Below are positions 50,749 to 60,151 of a stretch of 64,000 bases of DNA, one piece after another; position 1 is the stretch's first letter; the number at the start of each line of letters is the position of its first letter. This DNA comes from an uncultured Massilia sp. (GTDB taxonomy: Bacteria > Pseudomonadota > Gammaproteobacteria > Burkholderiales > Burkholderiaceae): positions 1 to 64,000 of the forward strand of contig CAMPHU010000001.1 in assembly GCA_946886065.1 (NCBI GenBank), read 5' to 3'. The position numbers were made by a program, and so were the translations under genes. The notes below the pieces were generated by a model. The model was not told the DNA's origin. It did not search any database and saw nothing but the letters and a program-made list of their open reading frames with translations.

Positions 50749-51987
50749 ATGCATCCAGCCTACATGCCCGCCGATTACCAACAGCCTCCCGCCGACGTCC
50801 AGCCCGCCGTCCCCTCCTCTTCCTTCGACGAACGATACAAGCAAGCACGCGATCTCGCCAACAGCGGCCAGCCTGCCCTGGCCCTGGCCGCCTATGACGC
50901 GCTGCTGGCGCGCTCGCCGGGCAACGCCGACGTGCTGCTGGGGCGCGGCATCGCCTTCACGCGCCTGGAGCGCTGGAGCGAGGCGGAAGCCGACCTGAAG
51001 GCGGCGGCGAAGGCCTCGCCCGCCTACGCCGACGTCTGGTCCGCGCTGGGCAACCTGTACCAGTGGAGCGGCCGGCCGGAACAAGCCATCGATGCCTATG
51101 CGCGCGCGATCGCGCTGCAGCCGGACGACCCTGCCGGCTACCTGGCGCGCGCCCGCGTCCTGCGCGCCGCCGGCCGCGCCGCCGATGCGCGCGCCGACCT
51201 GGCGCGTGCGCGCAGCCTGGGTGCCGACGCCGCCGGGATCGACGCCATGCTGGCATCGATGCGTCCGCGTCCCGGCACGCCCGAAGCCGCCATCGCCGAA
51301 GGCTATTCCTGGGCCGCCAGCCTGTCCTCGACCTGGACCAGGCTGGGCGACAACCCGCGCTGGAACGAGCAGACCGCCAGCGTGCGCCATTATGGCAGGC
51401 TCGGCTCGGTCGCCTTCGAGACCTTGCGCGCGCAGCGCTTCGCGCAGACCGGCCACGCCTGGGCGCTGGACGCCTACGCCACGCTGTGGAACGGCGCCTA
51501 TGCCAATATCCGCTACCAGCGTGCGCCCTCGGCGCGCCTGTTCCCGGCCAACGCGGGCCGCATCGAGCTGTATCAGGCCATCGGCGGCGGCTGGGAAGTC
51601 TCGCTCAGCGACGACGTGCTCGGCTTCGGCGAGCGCGTCAACATCTACGGCGTGAGCCTGGCGAAGTACAGCGGCAACTGGTACGTCCAGCTGCGCCACC
51701 AGAACATCGTGTCGGCGGCTTCGCACAGTTCGGGCGACCGCCTGCTGGGACGCTACTACTACCGGGGCGATGCCGACAGCTATCTCGAACTCGCGCTGAA
51801 CCGCGGCCGCAGCGACGATCCGCTCTCGCTCGCCGGCGGACGCACCCGCTCGGGCGGCGGCAGCGCCAACCTGGTGCATTATTTTTCGCGCGACTGGGGC
51901 GGCCGCGTGGGCGCCGCGTTCTCGCGCGACAGCGGCGGCGGCGCGCGCGAGCGCAGCCTGAGTTTCGCCGTCCATCGCCGCTGGTAA
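50749..51987 (+). CDS. TPR protein with YaiO-like outer-membrane beta-barrel
   Basis: A 412-residue protein with two to three TPR units (about 22-125: ARDLANSGQPALALAAYDALL...YARAIALQPDD), then a C-terminal region of ~250 residues with alternating strands ending in Trp (VHRRW), as in YaiO-family outer-membrane proteins. YaiO-like proteins are linked to polysaccharide or envelope functions but are poorly characterised. No signal peptide is found after any reasonable start, which is odd for an outer-membrane protein. ATGs at 50749 and 50764 are both possible, and neither has a good ribosome site. A sequencing frameshift or a true start further upstream cannot be excluded. Confidence 0.75.
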   Translation: MHPAYMPADYQQPPADVQPAVPSSSFDERYKQARDLANSGQPALALAAYDALLARSPGNADVLLGRGIAFTRLERWSEAEADLKAAAKASPAYADVWSALGNLYQWSGRPEQAIDAYARAIALQPDDPAGYLARARVLRAAGRAADARADLARARSLGADAAGIDAMLASMRPRPGTPEAAIAEGYSWAASLSSTWTRLGDNPRWNEQTASVRHYGRLGSVAFETLRAQRFAQTGHAWALDAYATLWNGAYANIRYQRAPSARLFPANAGRIELYQAIGGGWEVSLSDDVLGFGERVNIYGVSLAKYSGNWYVQLRHQNIVSAASHSSGDRLLGRYYYRGDADSYLELALNRGRSDDPLSLAGGRTRSGGGSANLVHYFSRDWGGRVGAAFSRDSGGGARERSLSFAVHRRW

Positions 51988-52003
51988 AGGCCGGCAAGCA
52001 GCG

Positions 52004-55000
52004 TCAGCAGAAATCGCGGCTGGGCGCATGCAAGCCGCCCAGCAAGTGCGACATGTCGACCAGGCGCTTGGCCACCAGGTGGCGCACCTCCCCTTCCTTC
52101 TGCCAGATTCCGTAGACCCCGAGCAGCGGCGCGTTCAGCACTTCGTGCCGCTGCTGCTCCACCAGCGAGGGCCAGACGATCACGTTGACATTGCCGGTCT
52201 CGTCCTCCAGGGTCATGAACAGCACGCCCTTGGCGGTGCCGGGCCGCTGGCGCACCGTCACCATGCCGCAGGCGCGCGCCAGCTGGCCGTTCTGGTAGTC
52301 CATCAGGGCGGAGGCCGGCATGAAGCGCCTGGCCAGCAATTGCGGGCGCAGCAGCGCCAGCGGATGGCGGCCCAGGGTCAGGCCCTGGGCGCGGTAGTCG
52401 CCCACGATCTCCTCGCCTTCCGAAGGCGCGGCCAGCCGGGGCGTGTCTTCCTGCACCGTGGTCGGGCGCAGCAGGTCGCGGTCGGGCACCGCGCCCACCG
52501 CCTGCCACAGGGCTTCGCGCCGGTGCCCGGCCAGCGAGCGCAGCGCGTTGGCCCCGGCCAGCACCTGCAGGTCGCCCCGGTCCAGGCGCGCGCGGCGCGC
52601 CAGGTCGGCCACGCTCTCGAAAGGCCGGATGGCGCGCGCTTCCTCGATGCGCTCGGCCACCTCGCGCTTCATCCCTCGCTGCAAGGACAGGCCGAGGCGC
52701 ACCGCCGGCTGGCGCGAACGGTCGGCCGGGTCGAGTTCCTCCAGCGCCGAATCCCAGCCGCTGATCGTCACGTCGCTTGGGCGCACCTCGATGCCGTGGC
52801 GGCGCGCGTCCTGCACCAGCTGCGAGGGGCTGTAGAAGCCCATCGGCTGGCTGTTGAGCAGCGCGCACAGGAAGGCCGCCGGCTCGTGGCACTTGAGCCA
52901 GGAGCTGGCATAGGCCAGCAGCGCGAAGCTGGCCGCATGCGATTCGGGGAAACCGTATTCGCCGAAGCCCTGGATCTGGCTGAAGATCGATTCGGCGAAG
53001 GACAGCTCGTAGCCGCGTTCCAGCATGCCGCCCACGATGCGGTCGTAGTACTGCTCCAGGCCGCCCTTGCGCTTCCAGGCCGCCATCGCGCGCCGCAGCT
53101 GGTCGGCCTCGCCCGGCGTGAAGCCGGCCCCCAGGATCGCCACCTGCATCACCTGCTCCTGGAAGATCGGCACGCCCAGGGTGCGTTCGAGCGCCACCTT
53201 CATCTCGGGACTTGGATAGTGCACCGGATCGAGGCCTTGCCTGCGCCGCAAATAAGGGTGCACCATGCCGCCCTGGATCGGGCCGGGGCGCACTACCGCC
53301 ACCTCGATCACCAGGTCGTAGAACTGGCGCGGCTGCATGCGCGGCAGCATGCTCATCTGCGCGCGCGACTCGATCTGGAATACGCCCACCGTGTCGGCCG
53401 CGCAGATCATGTCGTAGGTGGCGGCATCGTCGGCCGGGATGTCCTGCATCTCGAACACGTCGCCGTAGCGCTGCCCGACCAGTTCCAGCCCGCGCCGCAT
53501 CATCGACAGCATGCCCAGCGCCAGCACGTCGACCTTCATCAGGCCCAGTTCCTCCAGGTCGTTCTTGTCCCACTGGATCACGCTGCGCTCTTCCATCGCC
53601 GCGTTCTCGATCGGCACCAGGCGCGACAGCTTGCCCTGGGCGATCACGAAGCCGCCCGGATGCTGCGACAGGTGGCGCGGGAAGTTGAGCAGCTGCTGGG
53701 CCAGGGTCGCCCATTGCTGCGACAGCGGCGCTTCCGGATCGAGGCCGCTTTCGGCCAGGCGTCCCAGCAGATCGGCGCGGCTGTCGAACCAGTGGTGCAT
53801 CTTGGCCACCTTCTCGACGATGGCCAGGTCGATGCCGAGCGCGCGCCCGCTGTCGCGCAGCGCGCTCTTGGGGCGGTAGCTGATCACCACCGCCGCCAGC
53901 GCCGCGCGCTCGCGCCCATACTTGCCGTAGATGTACTGGATAACCTCTTCCCTGCGCTGGTGCTCGAAGTCGACGTCGATGTCGGGCGGCTCGTTGCGCT
54001 CCTTCGAGATGAAGCGCTCGAACAGCAGGCTGGCGCGCGCCGGATCGACCTCGGTGATGCCCAGGCAGTAGCAGACCGCCGAGTTGGCGGCCGAACCGCG
54101 GCCCTGGCACAGGATGTTCTGCGACCGGGCGAAGCGCACGATGTCGTACACCGTCAGGAAGTAGTGCTCGTACTTCATGTCGGCGATCAGGCCCAGCTCG
54201 TGCTCGATCTGGGCCTGCACCTTGGCGGGAATGCCTTCGCGGAAGCGCCGGTGCGCGCCGATATAGGTTTCCGCGCGCAGGTAGCTGCTGGCCGTGTGGC
54301 CGGGCGGGACCACTTCGTCCGGGTATTCGTAGCGCAGCTCGTCGAGCGAGAAGGTGCACAGGCGCGCGATGCGCAGCGTCTCGGCCAGGGCCTCGCGCGT
54401 GTAGATGTTGGCCAGGCGCAGGCGCGCGCGCAGGTGCTGCTCGGCGTTCTGCGCCAGGCCGTAGCCGCATTCGGCCACCGGCTTGCCCAGGCGCGTGGCG
54501 GTGAGCGTGTCCTGCAGGGGCTTGCGTGAGCGGACATGCATCACCACCTGGCCCAGCGCCGTGATCGGCAGGCCGTGCTGCCAGCCAACCTCCTCCACCG
54601 TGGCGCGGTGGGCCTCGTCGAAGGCGCGGTGCAGCAAGGTCAATCCGAGCCAGGCGCGACCCGGGAAGGTGGTGGCCATCCACGCGGCCTGCGCGTGCAG
54701 GCGGTCCACATCCTGCGCCTCGTGCCCGGGATAGGCCGGCAGCAGGATCGCCAGGCAATCGGGCATGTGCTTCAGGTGCGCGTGTGCCTGATCGGGTTCG
54801 GCCAGGTCGTCCAGCGTGAGGAAGTATTCGCCCTTGGCGGCGCGCATGCGGCCCAGGGTGATCAGTTCCGACAGGTTGCCGTAGCCGTTGCGGTTCTGCG
54901 CCAGCAGGATCAGGGACAGCGCCGGGCTGCCGTCGCGCCGCTTCAGGTGGAAGTGGGCGCCGATCACCAGCGGCAGGCCGGCCTTCTTCGCTTCGCCGTG

Positions 55001-55186
55001 CGCGCGCACCACGCCGGCCAGCGAGCACTCGTCGGTCAGTGCCAGCGCGAAGTACCCGAGCTTCACCGCGCGCATCACCAGTTCCTCCGCGTGCGAGGCG
55101 CCCTGCAGGAAGGAAAAGTTGGACATGCAGAACAGCTCCGCATATTGCGGCAGCACCTGAGGAGATGGAATATCGGTGGCGGTCAT
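52004..55186 (-). CDS. dnaE2: Error-prone DNA polymerase DnaE2 (ImuC)
   Basis: A 1060-residue C-family polymerase used in SOS mutagenesis. The PHP domain starts at AELFCMSNFSFLQGASHAEEL, then comes the polymerase core (RGSAANSAVCYCLGI; ERNEPPDIDVDFEHQRREEV with catalytic Asp residues), HhH and OB domains. It is shorter than replicative DnaE1 and lacks the tau-binding tail. A perfect LexA box lies 45 bases upstream. The usual partners imuA and imuB are not adjacent. I use the ATG at 55186; the first conserved residues start shortly after. Confidence 0.96.
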   Translation of the reverse strand: MTATDIPSPQVLPQYAELFCMSNFSFLQGASHAEELVMRAVKLGYFALALTDECSLAGVVRAHGEAKKAGLPLVIGAHFHLKRRDGSPALSLILLAQNRNGYGNLSELITLGRMRAAKGEYFLTLDDLAEPDQAHAHLKHMPDCLAILLPAYPGHEAQDVDRLHAQAAWMATTFPGRAWLGLTLLHRAFDEAHRATVEEVGWQHGLPITALGQVVMHVRSRKPLQDTLTATRLGKPVAECGYGLAQNAEQHLRARLRLANIYTREALAETLRIARLCTFSLDELRYEYPDEVVPPGHTASSYLRAETYIGAHRRFREGIPAKVQAQIEHELGLIADMKYEHYFLTVYDIVRFARSQNILCQGRGSAANSAVCYCLGITEVDPARASLLFERFISKERNEPPDIDVDFEHQRREEVIQYIYGKYGRERAALAAVVISYRPKSALRDSGRALGIDLAIVEKVAKMHHWFDSRADLLGRLAESGLDPEAPLSQQWATLAQQLLNFPRHLSQHPGGFVIAQGKLSRLVPIENAAMEERSVIQWDKNDLEELGLMKVDVLALGMLSMMRRGLELVGQRYGDVFEMQDIPADDAATYDMICAADTVGVFQIESRAQMSMLPRMQPRQFYDLVIEVAVVRPGPIQGGMVHPYLRRRQGLDPVHYPSPEMKVALERTLGVPIFQEQVMQVAILGAGFTPGEADQLRRAMAAWKRKGGLEQYYDRIVGGMLERGYELSFAESIFSQIQGFGEYGFPESHAASFALLAYASSWLKCHEPAAFLCALLNSQPMGFYSPSQLVQDARRHGIEVRPSDVTISGWDSALEELDPADRSRQPAVRLGLSLQRGMKREVAERIEEARAIRPFESVADLARRARLDRGDLQVLAGANALRSLAGHRREALWQAVGAVPDRDLLRPTTVQEDTPRLAAPSEGEEIVGDYRAQGLTLGRHPLALLRPQLLARRFMPASALMDYQNGQLARACGMVTVRQRPGTAKGVLFMTLEDETGNVNVIVWPSLVEQQRHEVLNAPLLGVYGIWQKEGEVRHLVAKRLVDMSHLLGGLHAPSRDFC

Positions 55187-55230
55187 CGGCTCCGGCACGG
55201 CTGGGCTACAATCCTTAAGCAAAACAACAA

Positions 55231-55250
55231 TACTGTATGAATATACAGTA
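55231..55250. promoter_or_regulatory. LexA (SOS) box of dnaE2
   Basis: tactgtatgaatatacagta is a perfect 20-bp palindrome matching the CTGT-N8-ACAG LexA consensus. It lies between dnaE2 (ATG 55186, minus) and the PhzF gene (ATG 55284, plus), so it may control either or both. Confidence 0.9.
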
Positions 55251-55283
55251 TAACCGACCAACGACACACAGCAAGAGAGAACG

Positions 55284-56078
55284 ATGCGCATCCATGCCCT
55301 GCTTTGCTTCGGCCAGCACCCCGGCGACGGCAACCCCGCCCTGGTGATCGAAGACGATCCACGCGGCCAGGCCGAGCGCGCCGCCTTCGCGCGCGAGCGC
55401 AACACGACCTGCGTCTGGATCGATCCCGCCACCGAAGCGGGCATCGCAGGCGTGGTCGACTACTTCTATCCCCACGCCCGCAGTCCCTTGTGCGTGCACG
55501 CGACGCTGGCGGTGGCCCAGGTGCTGTTCGCGCGCGCTCCCGGAGCCGCGATGCTGGCGGTCCGCACCGCGATGCGCAGCCAGCGCCTGGGACTGGTGCG
55601 CGAGGACGGCGACTACTTCGTGCAGATGGATGTCCAGGAAGCGGCCCAGCCCGCGCTCGGCGGCGAACAGCTGGCGCGCCTGCTGGCGGCGCCGCACCTG
55701 GTGACCGCATCGAAGCCGCGCGCGGCCTCGATCGGCAGCCCGAAGCTCCTCGTGGAGGTGAAGGACGCGGACAGCCTGCACGCACTCGTGCCCGACCTCG
55801 CCGCCATCACCGCCTGGAGCAGGGAGACCGGCGTGAACGGCATGTACGTATACTGCCGGCGCGCGGATGGACGCTACGAAGGACGCAACTTCAACCACCT
55901 CGACCATGCACTGGAAGACAGCGCCACCGGCGTTGCGGCGGGCGCGCTGACGGCGCTGCTGGGACAGGGAATCAGCTTGCTGCAAGGCCGCGCGACCGGG
56001 CGCAGCTGCCTGATCCGCACCCGCTACGCCGATGGCATGGTCTTCGTCGGCGGACGGGTCGAAGCGGCAGGCGGATAG
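55284..56078 (+). CDS. PhzF-family isomerase-like protein
   Basis: A 264-residue protein of the diaminopimelate-epimerase fold. PhzF-type features are DGNPALVIEDD (about 15-25), the strand around YFYPHARSPLCVHATLAVAQVL (about 60-81) and EDSATGVAAGAL (about 212-223). The catalytic Glu of PhzF sits in this family near GN(P/A)xxV; I do not see a clear Glu there. Substrate unknown. ATG at 55284 with AGAGAGA ribosome site. Confidence 0.88.
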   Translation: MRIHALLCFGQHPGDGNPALVIEDDPRGQAERAAFARERNTTCVWIDPATEAGIAGVVDYFYPHARSPLCVHATLAVAQVLFARAPGAAMLAVRTAMRSQRLGLVREDGDYFVQMDVQEAAQPALGGEQLARLLAAPHLVTASKPRAASIGSPKLLVEVKDADSLHALVPDLAAITAWSRETGVNGMYVYCRRADGRYEGRNFNHLDHALEDSATGVAAGALTALLGQGISLLQGRATGRSCLIRTRYADGMVFVGGRVEAAGG

Positions 56079-56120
56079 GGCTTTTCGTCATGCTGCTTGA
56101 ATGATTTGAGCTTATATCAT

Positions 56121-56132
56121 TACAACGTTGTA
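56121..56132. promoter_or_regulatory. Perfect 12-bp palindrome before the TonB receptor
   Basis: tacaacgttgta has the central CG and arm pattern of LacI-family operators. It is distinct from the tagcgcta sites of the LacI protein in this window, so the regulator may be elsewhere. Confidence 0.5.
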
Positions 56133-56202
56133 TTAACGATACAGAGCCATGGTGACTAAAGGGTCAATTGATTAGTATTCAATTTTCCCCCGGAGAAAAT
56201 CT

Positions 56203-58596
56203 GTGCTCAAACTCAAACTGATTCCCCAGTCGCTCGTGCTTGCCCTGTACGGCGGCGCCGCCCTCGCTTCCCTGCTTCCCGCCGCCGCCTTCGCACAAAG
56301 CGCAGCGCCGGCCGTCACCGGCGATGTCGCCACCGTCAGCGTGGTCGGCTCGCGCCGCGTCGGCAACGCCTCGTCCACCGACACCCCGGTGCCGGTCGAC
56401 TTCATCCCCATGACCAAGGCGGCCGAACAAGGCGGCCAGTTCGACCTGGCGCAGGCGCTGACCAACATTTCGCCCTCGTTCAACTCGACCCGCCAGACCG
56501 GCGCGGACGGCGCCGACCTGATCGACTCGGCCGCCCTGCGCGGCCTGGGCTCGGACCAGACCCTGGTGCTGGTCAACGGCAAGCGCCGCCACACCGTGGC
56601 GCTGGTGAACCTGTTCGGCGCCCGCAACCGCGGCAATACCGGCACCGACATGAATGCCATCCCGCTGCTGGCGATCAAGAACGTGCAGGTGCTGCGCGAC
56701 GGCGCCGCCGCGCAATACGGCTCGGACGCGATCGCGGGCGTGATCAACATCGAACTGAAGAAGAACCTGGGCTGCGAATCGGTGCTGGGCTACGGCCAGT
56801 ACACCGAAGGCGACGGCGAGAACTGGCTGGCCTCGGCGTACTGCGGCGTGGCCGTGGCGGGCGGCGTGCTGGGCATCACCGGCGAATGGTACGACCGCGG
56901 CCGCTCGAACCGCTCGGAGCCGGGCAACCCGCGCATCATCGGCGACACCAAGTCCGAGAACCAGACCATCTACCTGAACGGCGAATTCCCGACCGGTCCC
57001 GGCAAGTTCTACTTCACCGCGGGCGCGCAGAAGCGCGACGCCTCGTCGGCGGCCTGGGCGCGCGAAGGCGTGGGCTCGGAGGACATCCCGTCGCGTAACT
57101 CGGCGGCCATGTACCCGGACGGCTTCGTCCCCTTCATCGATGGCGACGTCGACGACCGCTGGGGCACCGTGGGCTACCGCTGGCAAGTGGGCGAATGGAA
57201 TGCCGACCTGTCACAGACCTACGGCTACAACCGCCTGATGTACAACATCAACAACACCCTGAACGCCTCGATCGCCAACCTCGACTTGCTGAATGGCGGC
57301 CCGGGCCGCAGCGCCTCGGCCTTCGACGCGGGCGGCTTCTCGTTCCGCCAGGCGACCACCAACCTGGACTTCAGCCGCTTCTACAACGGCGTCCTGAACG
57401 GCATGAACGTGGCCTTCGGCCTGGAGCACCGCCGCGAGAACTACAAGATCTTCGCCGGCGAACCGGGTTCCTGGATCGACGCCGACGGCGTGGGCGTGGG
57501 CGGCAATGCCGGCAGCCAGGGCTTCCCGGGCTTCCAGCCGGGCGACGCGACCGACAGCGACCGTCACAGCAGCGCCGCCTACATCGACATCGAGACCGAC
57601 GTCAGCGACCGCTTCAAGGTCCAGACCGCGTTGCGCCACGAGCGCTATTCGGACTTCGGTTCGACCACTACCGGCAAGCTGGCCGGCTCCTACCGCGTGA
57701 CCCCGAGCGTGCTGCTGCGCGCCTCGGCCAGCACCGGCTTCCGCGCGCCCTCGCTGCAGCAGGTGCACTTCTCGTCGACCTTCACCGACTTCGTCAGCGG
57801 CGTACCGCTGGACGTGGTGCTGGCGCCGAACGGCGGCCCGGTGGCGAATGCCGCCGGCATCCCGCAGCTCAAGGATGAAGAATCGAAGAGCTTCACCGCG
57901 GGCATCACCTGGTCGCCGACCCAGTCGACCTCGGTGACGGCCGACCTGTACCGCATCGACATCGACGACCGCATCGTGCTGTCGGGCCGCTTCGATGAAG
58001 AGAACTACCCGGCGCTGGGCGCCACCCTGCGACAGCTGGGCGTGGGCCAGGCGCAGTTCTTCGTCAACTCGGTGGACACCAAGACGCAGGGCCTGGACCT
58101 GACGGTGTCGAACCGCGCCGACCTGGGCGCCGGCAAGCTGAGCACCTTCCTGGCCATGAACTTCAGCAAGACCGAAGTAAGGAACGTGAAGGCCCCGGCC
58201 GCGCTGGCGGGCTTCGAGGACGTGCTGCTGTCCGAGCGCGAGCGCCTGTTCATCGAGGAAGGCGCGCCGCGCCGCAAGGCCACCCTGGGCTTCGACTACA
58301 GCCTGAACAAGTTCGAGACCTCGCTGCGCATCATCCACTTCGGTCCGCAGACCCTGGGCACCTTCTCGGGCCCGCCGGTGCCGAACCAGAAGTACGACGC
58401 CAAGACCTCGGCCGACCTGTCCTTCACCTGGGCCTTCACCGACAAGACCAAGCTGACGGTCGGCGGCACCAACATCTTCGACGTCAAGCCGACGGCACAG
58501 GATCCGAACGAAACCGACAACGGCTTCAAGTACGAGAGCGTGCAGTTCGGCCTGAATGGCGCATCGGTGTTCGCGCGCCTGTCGCACAAGTTCTGA
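56203..58596 (+). CDS. TonB-dependent outer-membrane receptor
   Basis: A 797-residue ligand-gated barrel with a signal peptide (about 1-31, AFAQS) and a plug domain (about 45-180: VSVVGSRRV..., QVLRDGAAAQYGSDAIAGVINI near 163-184). A 22-strand barrel follows, ending in Phe (ARLSHKF). A TonB box is not obvious. The start is a GTG at 56203 with CGGAGA upstream. It takes up a siderophore, oligosaccharide or another large solute; the class cannot be fixed from the motifs. An upstream palindrome suggests control by a LacI-type regulator. Monocistronic with its own terminator. Confidence 0.93.
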   Translation: MLKLKLIPQSLVLALYGGAALASLLPAAAFAQSAAPAVTGDVATVSVVGSRRVGNASSTDTPVPVDFIPMTKAAEQGGQFDLAQALTNISPSFNSTRQTGADGADLIDSAALRGLGSDQTLVLVNGKRRHTVALVNLFGARNRGNTGTDMNAIPLLAIKNVQVLRDGAAAQYGSDAIAGVINIELKKNLGCESVLGYGQYTEGDGENWLASAYCGVAVAGGVLGITGEWYDRGRSNRSEPGNPRIIGDTKSENQTIYLNGEFPTGPGKFYFTAGAQKRDASSAAWAREGVGSEDIPSRNSAAMYPDGFVPFIDGDVDDRWGTVGYRWQVGEWNADLSQTYGYNRLMYNINNTLNASIANLDLLNGGPGRSASAFDAGGFSFRQATTNLDFSRFYNGVLNGMNVAFGLEHRRENYKIFAGEPGSWIDADGVGVGGNAGSQGFPGFQPGDATDSDRHSSAAYIDIETDVSDRFKVQTALRHERYSDFGSTTTGKLAGSYRVTPSVLLRASASTGFRAPSLQQVHFSSTFTDFVSGVPLDVVLAPNGGPVANAAGIPQLKDEESKSFTAGITWSPTQSTSVTADLYRIDIDDRIVLSGRFDEENYPALGATLRQLGVGQAQFFVNSVDTKTQGLDLTVSNRADLGAGKLSTFLAMNFSKTEVRNVKAPAALAGFEDVLLSERERLFIEEGAPRRKATLGFDYSLNKFETSLRIIHFGPQTLGTFSGPPVPNQKYDAKTSADLSFTWAFTDKTKLTVGGTNIFDVKPTAQDPNETDNGFKYESVQFGLNGASVFARLSHKF

Positions 58597-58614
58597 GTCG
58601 CGGGACTCGTCATG

Positions 58615-58643
58615 AAAAAGGCTCCGCTTGCGGAGCCTTTTTT
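58615..58643. terminator. Terminator between the TonB receptor and the 480-residue gene
   Basis: ggctccg / cggagcc with a 4-base loop, A-tract before and T-run after. It works for the receptor gene; the opposite gene's stop codon lies inside the same T-run, so it is probably bidirectional. Confidence 0.9.
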
Positions 58644-60084
58644 ATTGCAGCGCCGGTCGCCGGCGGTTCGCCAGTTCGGCGCTGTCGCCCAGGAGCAGCA
58701 GGTCCTCGCTCAGGGACTGGAGCGCCTGCTCGCGGCGCGCCTCGCGCTCTTCCCGGCTCTCCTCGCGCGCCTCGCCGTCCCGGCCCGCCCGATACGGATC
58801 CAGGATCGCGACCAGGTCCCTGAGCAGCTGCTGTTGCGCCGGCGCCGTCGTATCGGACATCATCCTGCCCAGCACGTACTCGCGCACGCGTTCGGATTGC
58901 TCGGCCGACTGCTCCAGCCTGGCCAGGCGCAGCTTGCCGTCCCTGCGCTCCAGGGTGGCATCGCTGCGCGCGGTATCGTCGATCTCGCGATACCGGTAGT
59001 TCTGGGACTCGGACGAAAAATTGAAGGCCAGCTGGCCGCCTTCGCGCAGCGGTTCGTGGAACTGCGCGCTGAGCCTGGAGCGCTGGCTCTGGGCCAGCGA
59101 GCGGTCCGCCCACGAGGCGCCTCCGATCCGCGTTTCCTGCGCCACCTCGTAGTGGAAGCCGTCGACCTCGCTCAGGCGGGCCGGATTGATGCGCTGGGGA
59201 GCCTGGGTGACGGATGCGCTGAAATCCGCCAGCCCGGTCAGGACCGCATGCTCTTCCCGCGCCAGGGCCCGGGACGCGTCGGCGGGCGCATCGCGGCTGG
59301 CCGTGCGGCTCAGGTCTGAAAACGCATCCCTGAACATCGCCGTCAAGTGTGCGTCCCCATGGCCGCGCCGGGCGGCCTGGTCGAACTGCTTCAGGTAGCT
59401 GGCGATCGCCTTGTCCTGCTGCTGCCGGGTTCCCAGGGCTTCCGGCATGCCGGTTTTCACGCTCAGGTCCAGCGTGCCGGCGGGGCTGTCGACGTGCACG
59501 CTGCGCTGCTCGCCATCGATATGGAAGTCCAGCGTCTGGATCTCCGGCGGCACCGTGGGCAGCGTCACCGCCGCATGGAGCTCGATCGACTGCAGCAGGC
59601 CGCCGTCGAGGCGCGACAGCTTCCCCAGCCGGAGCTGGGGCGTGTCCATGGCCATGCCGTCGATGGCATCCTGGAAGCCTTCCGCCAGGCCGGCCAGGGC
59701 CGCGCGTTCGTCCTCGCTCAATTCGGCATCGGCGCCGATCCGCACCAGGAGTTCGTTGCCGCGGCTGGCGAGGCCGAGGGTGACGGTCGCGCCGCCGGCG
59801 GTGACGACGTTCAGGGAGAACCCGTGGTCCACATCGTCCGGCAACGGCGGCGGCTCGATCGCGGCGACCGGCCCGCTGCCGAACGCCTCCAGCAGTGCGC
59901 TCCCCGCGTCCCTGAAGCGCAGCCACGCGGGCATGCGCTGCGCGCTGGCCAGCCCGTCCGTACTGAGCGTGACGATGGAGGACGGCGCCGCGTCGGCCAT
60001 CGAGGGCGCGGCGGCCCGGTTGAGCGGGCCGGGAGAATAGGAAACGGCGGACCGCAGCGCGGGCAGGGTCGGAATGCTGGTCAT
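58642..60084 (-). CDS. Uncharacterised protein, 480 residues
   Basis: A soluble, acidic 480-residue protein with no signal peptide and no membrane segment. An Ala/Ser/Pro-rich N-terminus (about 1-50) is followed by mixed alpha/beta segments with ESQNYRYREIDDTAR (about 365-379) and a C-terminal charged helix (REESREEREARREQALQSL). No known domain is recognised. The gene lies between the TonB receptor and a small membrane protein gene and is probably expressed on its own. Confidence 0.8.
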   Translation of the reverse strand: MTSIPTLPALRSAVSYSPGPLNRAAAPSMADAAPSSIVTLSTDGLASAQRMPAWLRFRDAGSALLEAFGSGPVAAIEPPPLPDDVDHGFSLNVVTAGGATVTLGLASRGNELLVRIGADAELSEDERAALAGLAEGFQDAIDGMAMDTPQLRLGKLSRLDGGLLQSIELHAAVTLPTVPPEIQTLDFHIDGEQRSVHVDSPAGTLDLSVKTGMPEALGTRQQQDKAIASYLKQFDQAARRGHGDAHLTAMFRDAFSDLSRTASRDAPADASRALAREEHAVLTGLADFSASVTQAPQRINPARLSEVDGFHYEVAQETRIGGASWADRSLAQSQRSRLSAQFHEPLREGGQLAFNFSSESQNYRYREIDDTARSDATLERRDGKLRLARLEQSAEQSERVREYVLGRMMSDTTAPAQQQLLRDLVAILDPYRAGRDGEAREESREEREARREQALQSLSEDLLLLGDSAELANRRRPALQ

Positions 60085-60151
60085 GATGACTTAACGACAA
60101 AACGGCCCGCGAACTTGAGCGCCGCCCCCGCTCCCGCGCAAGCTGCCCGTT

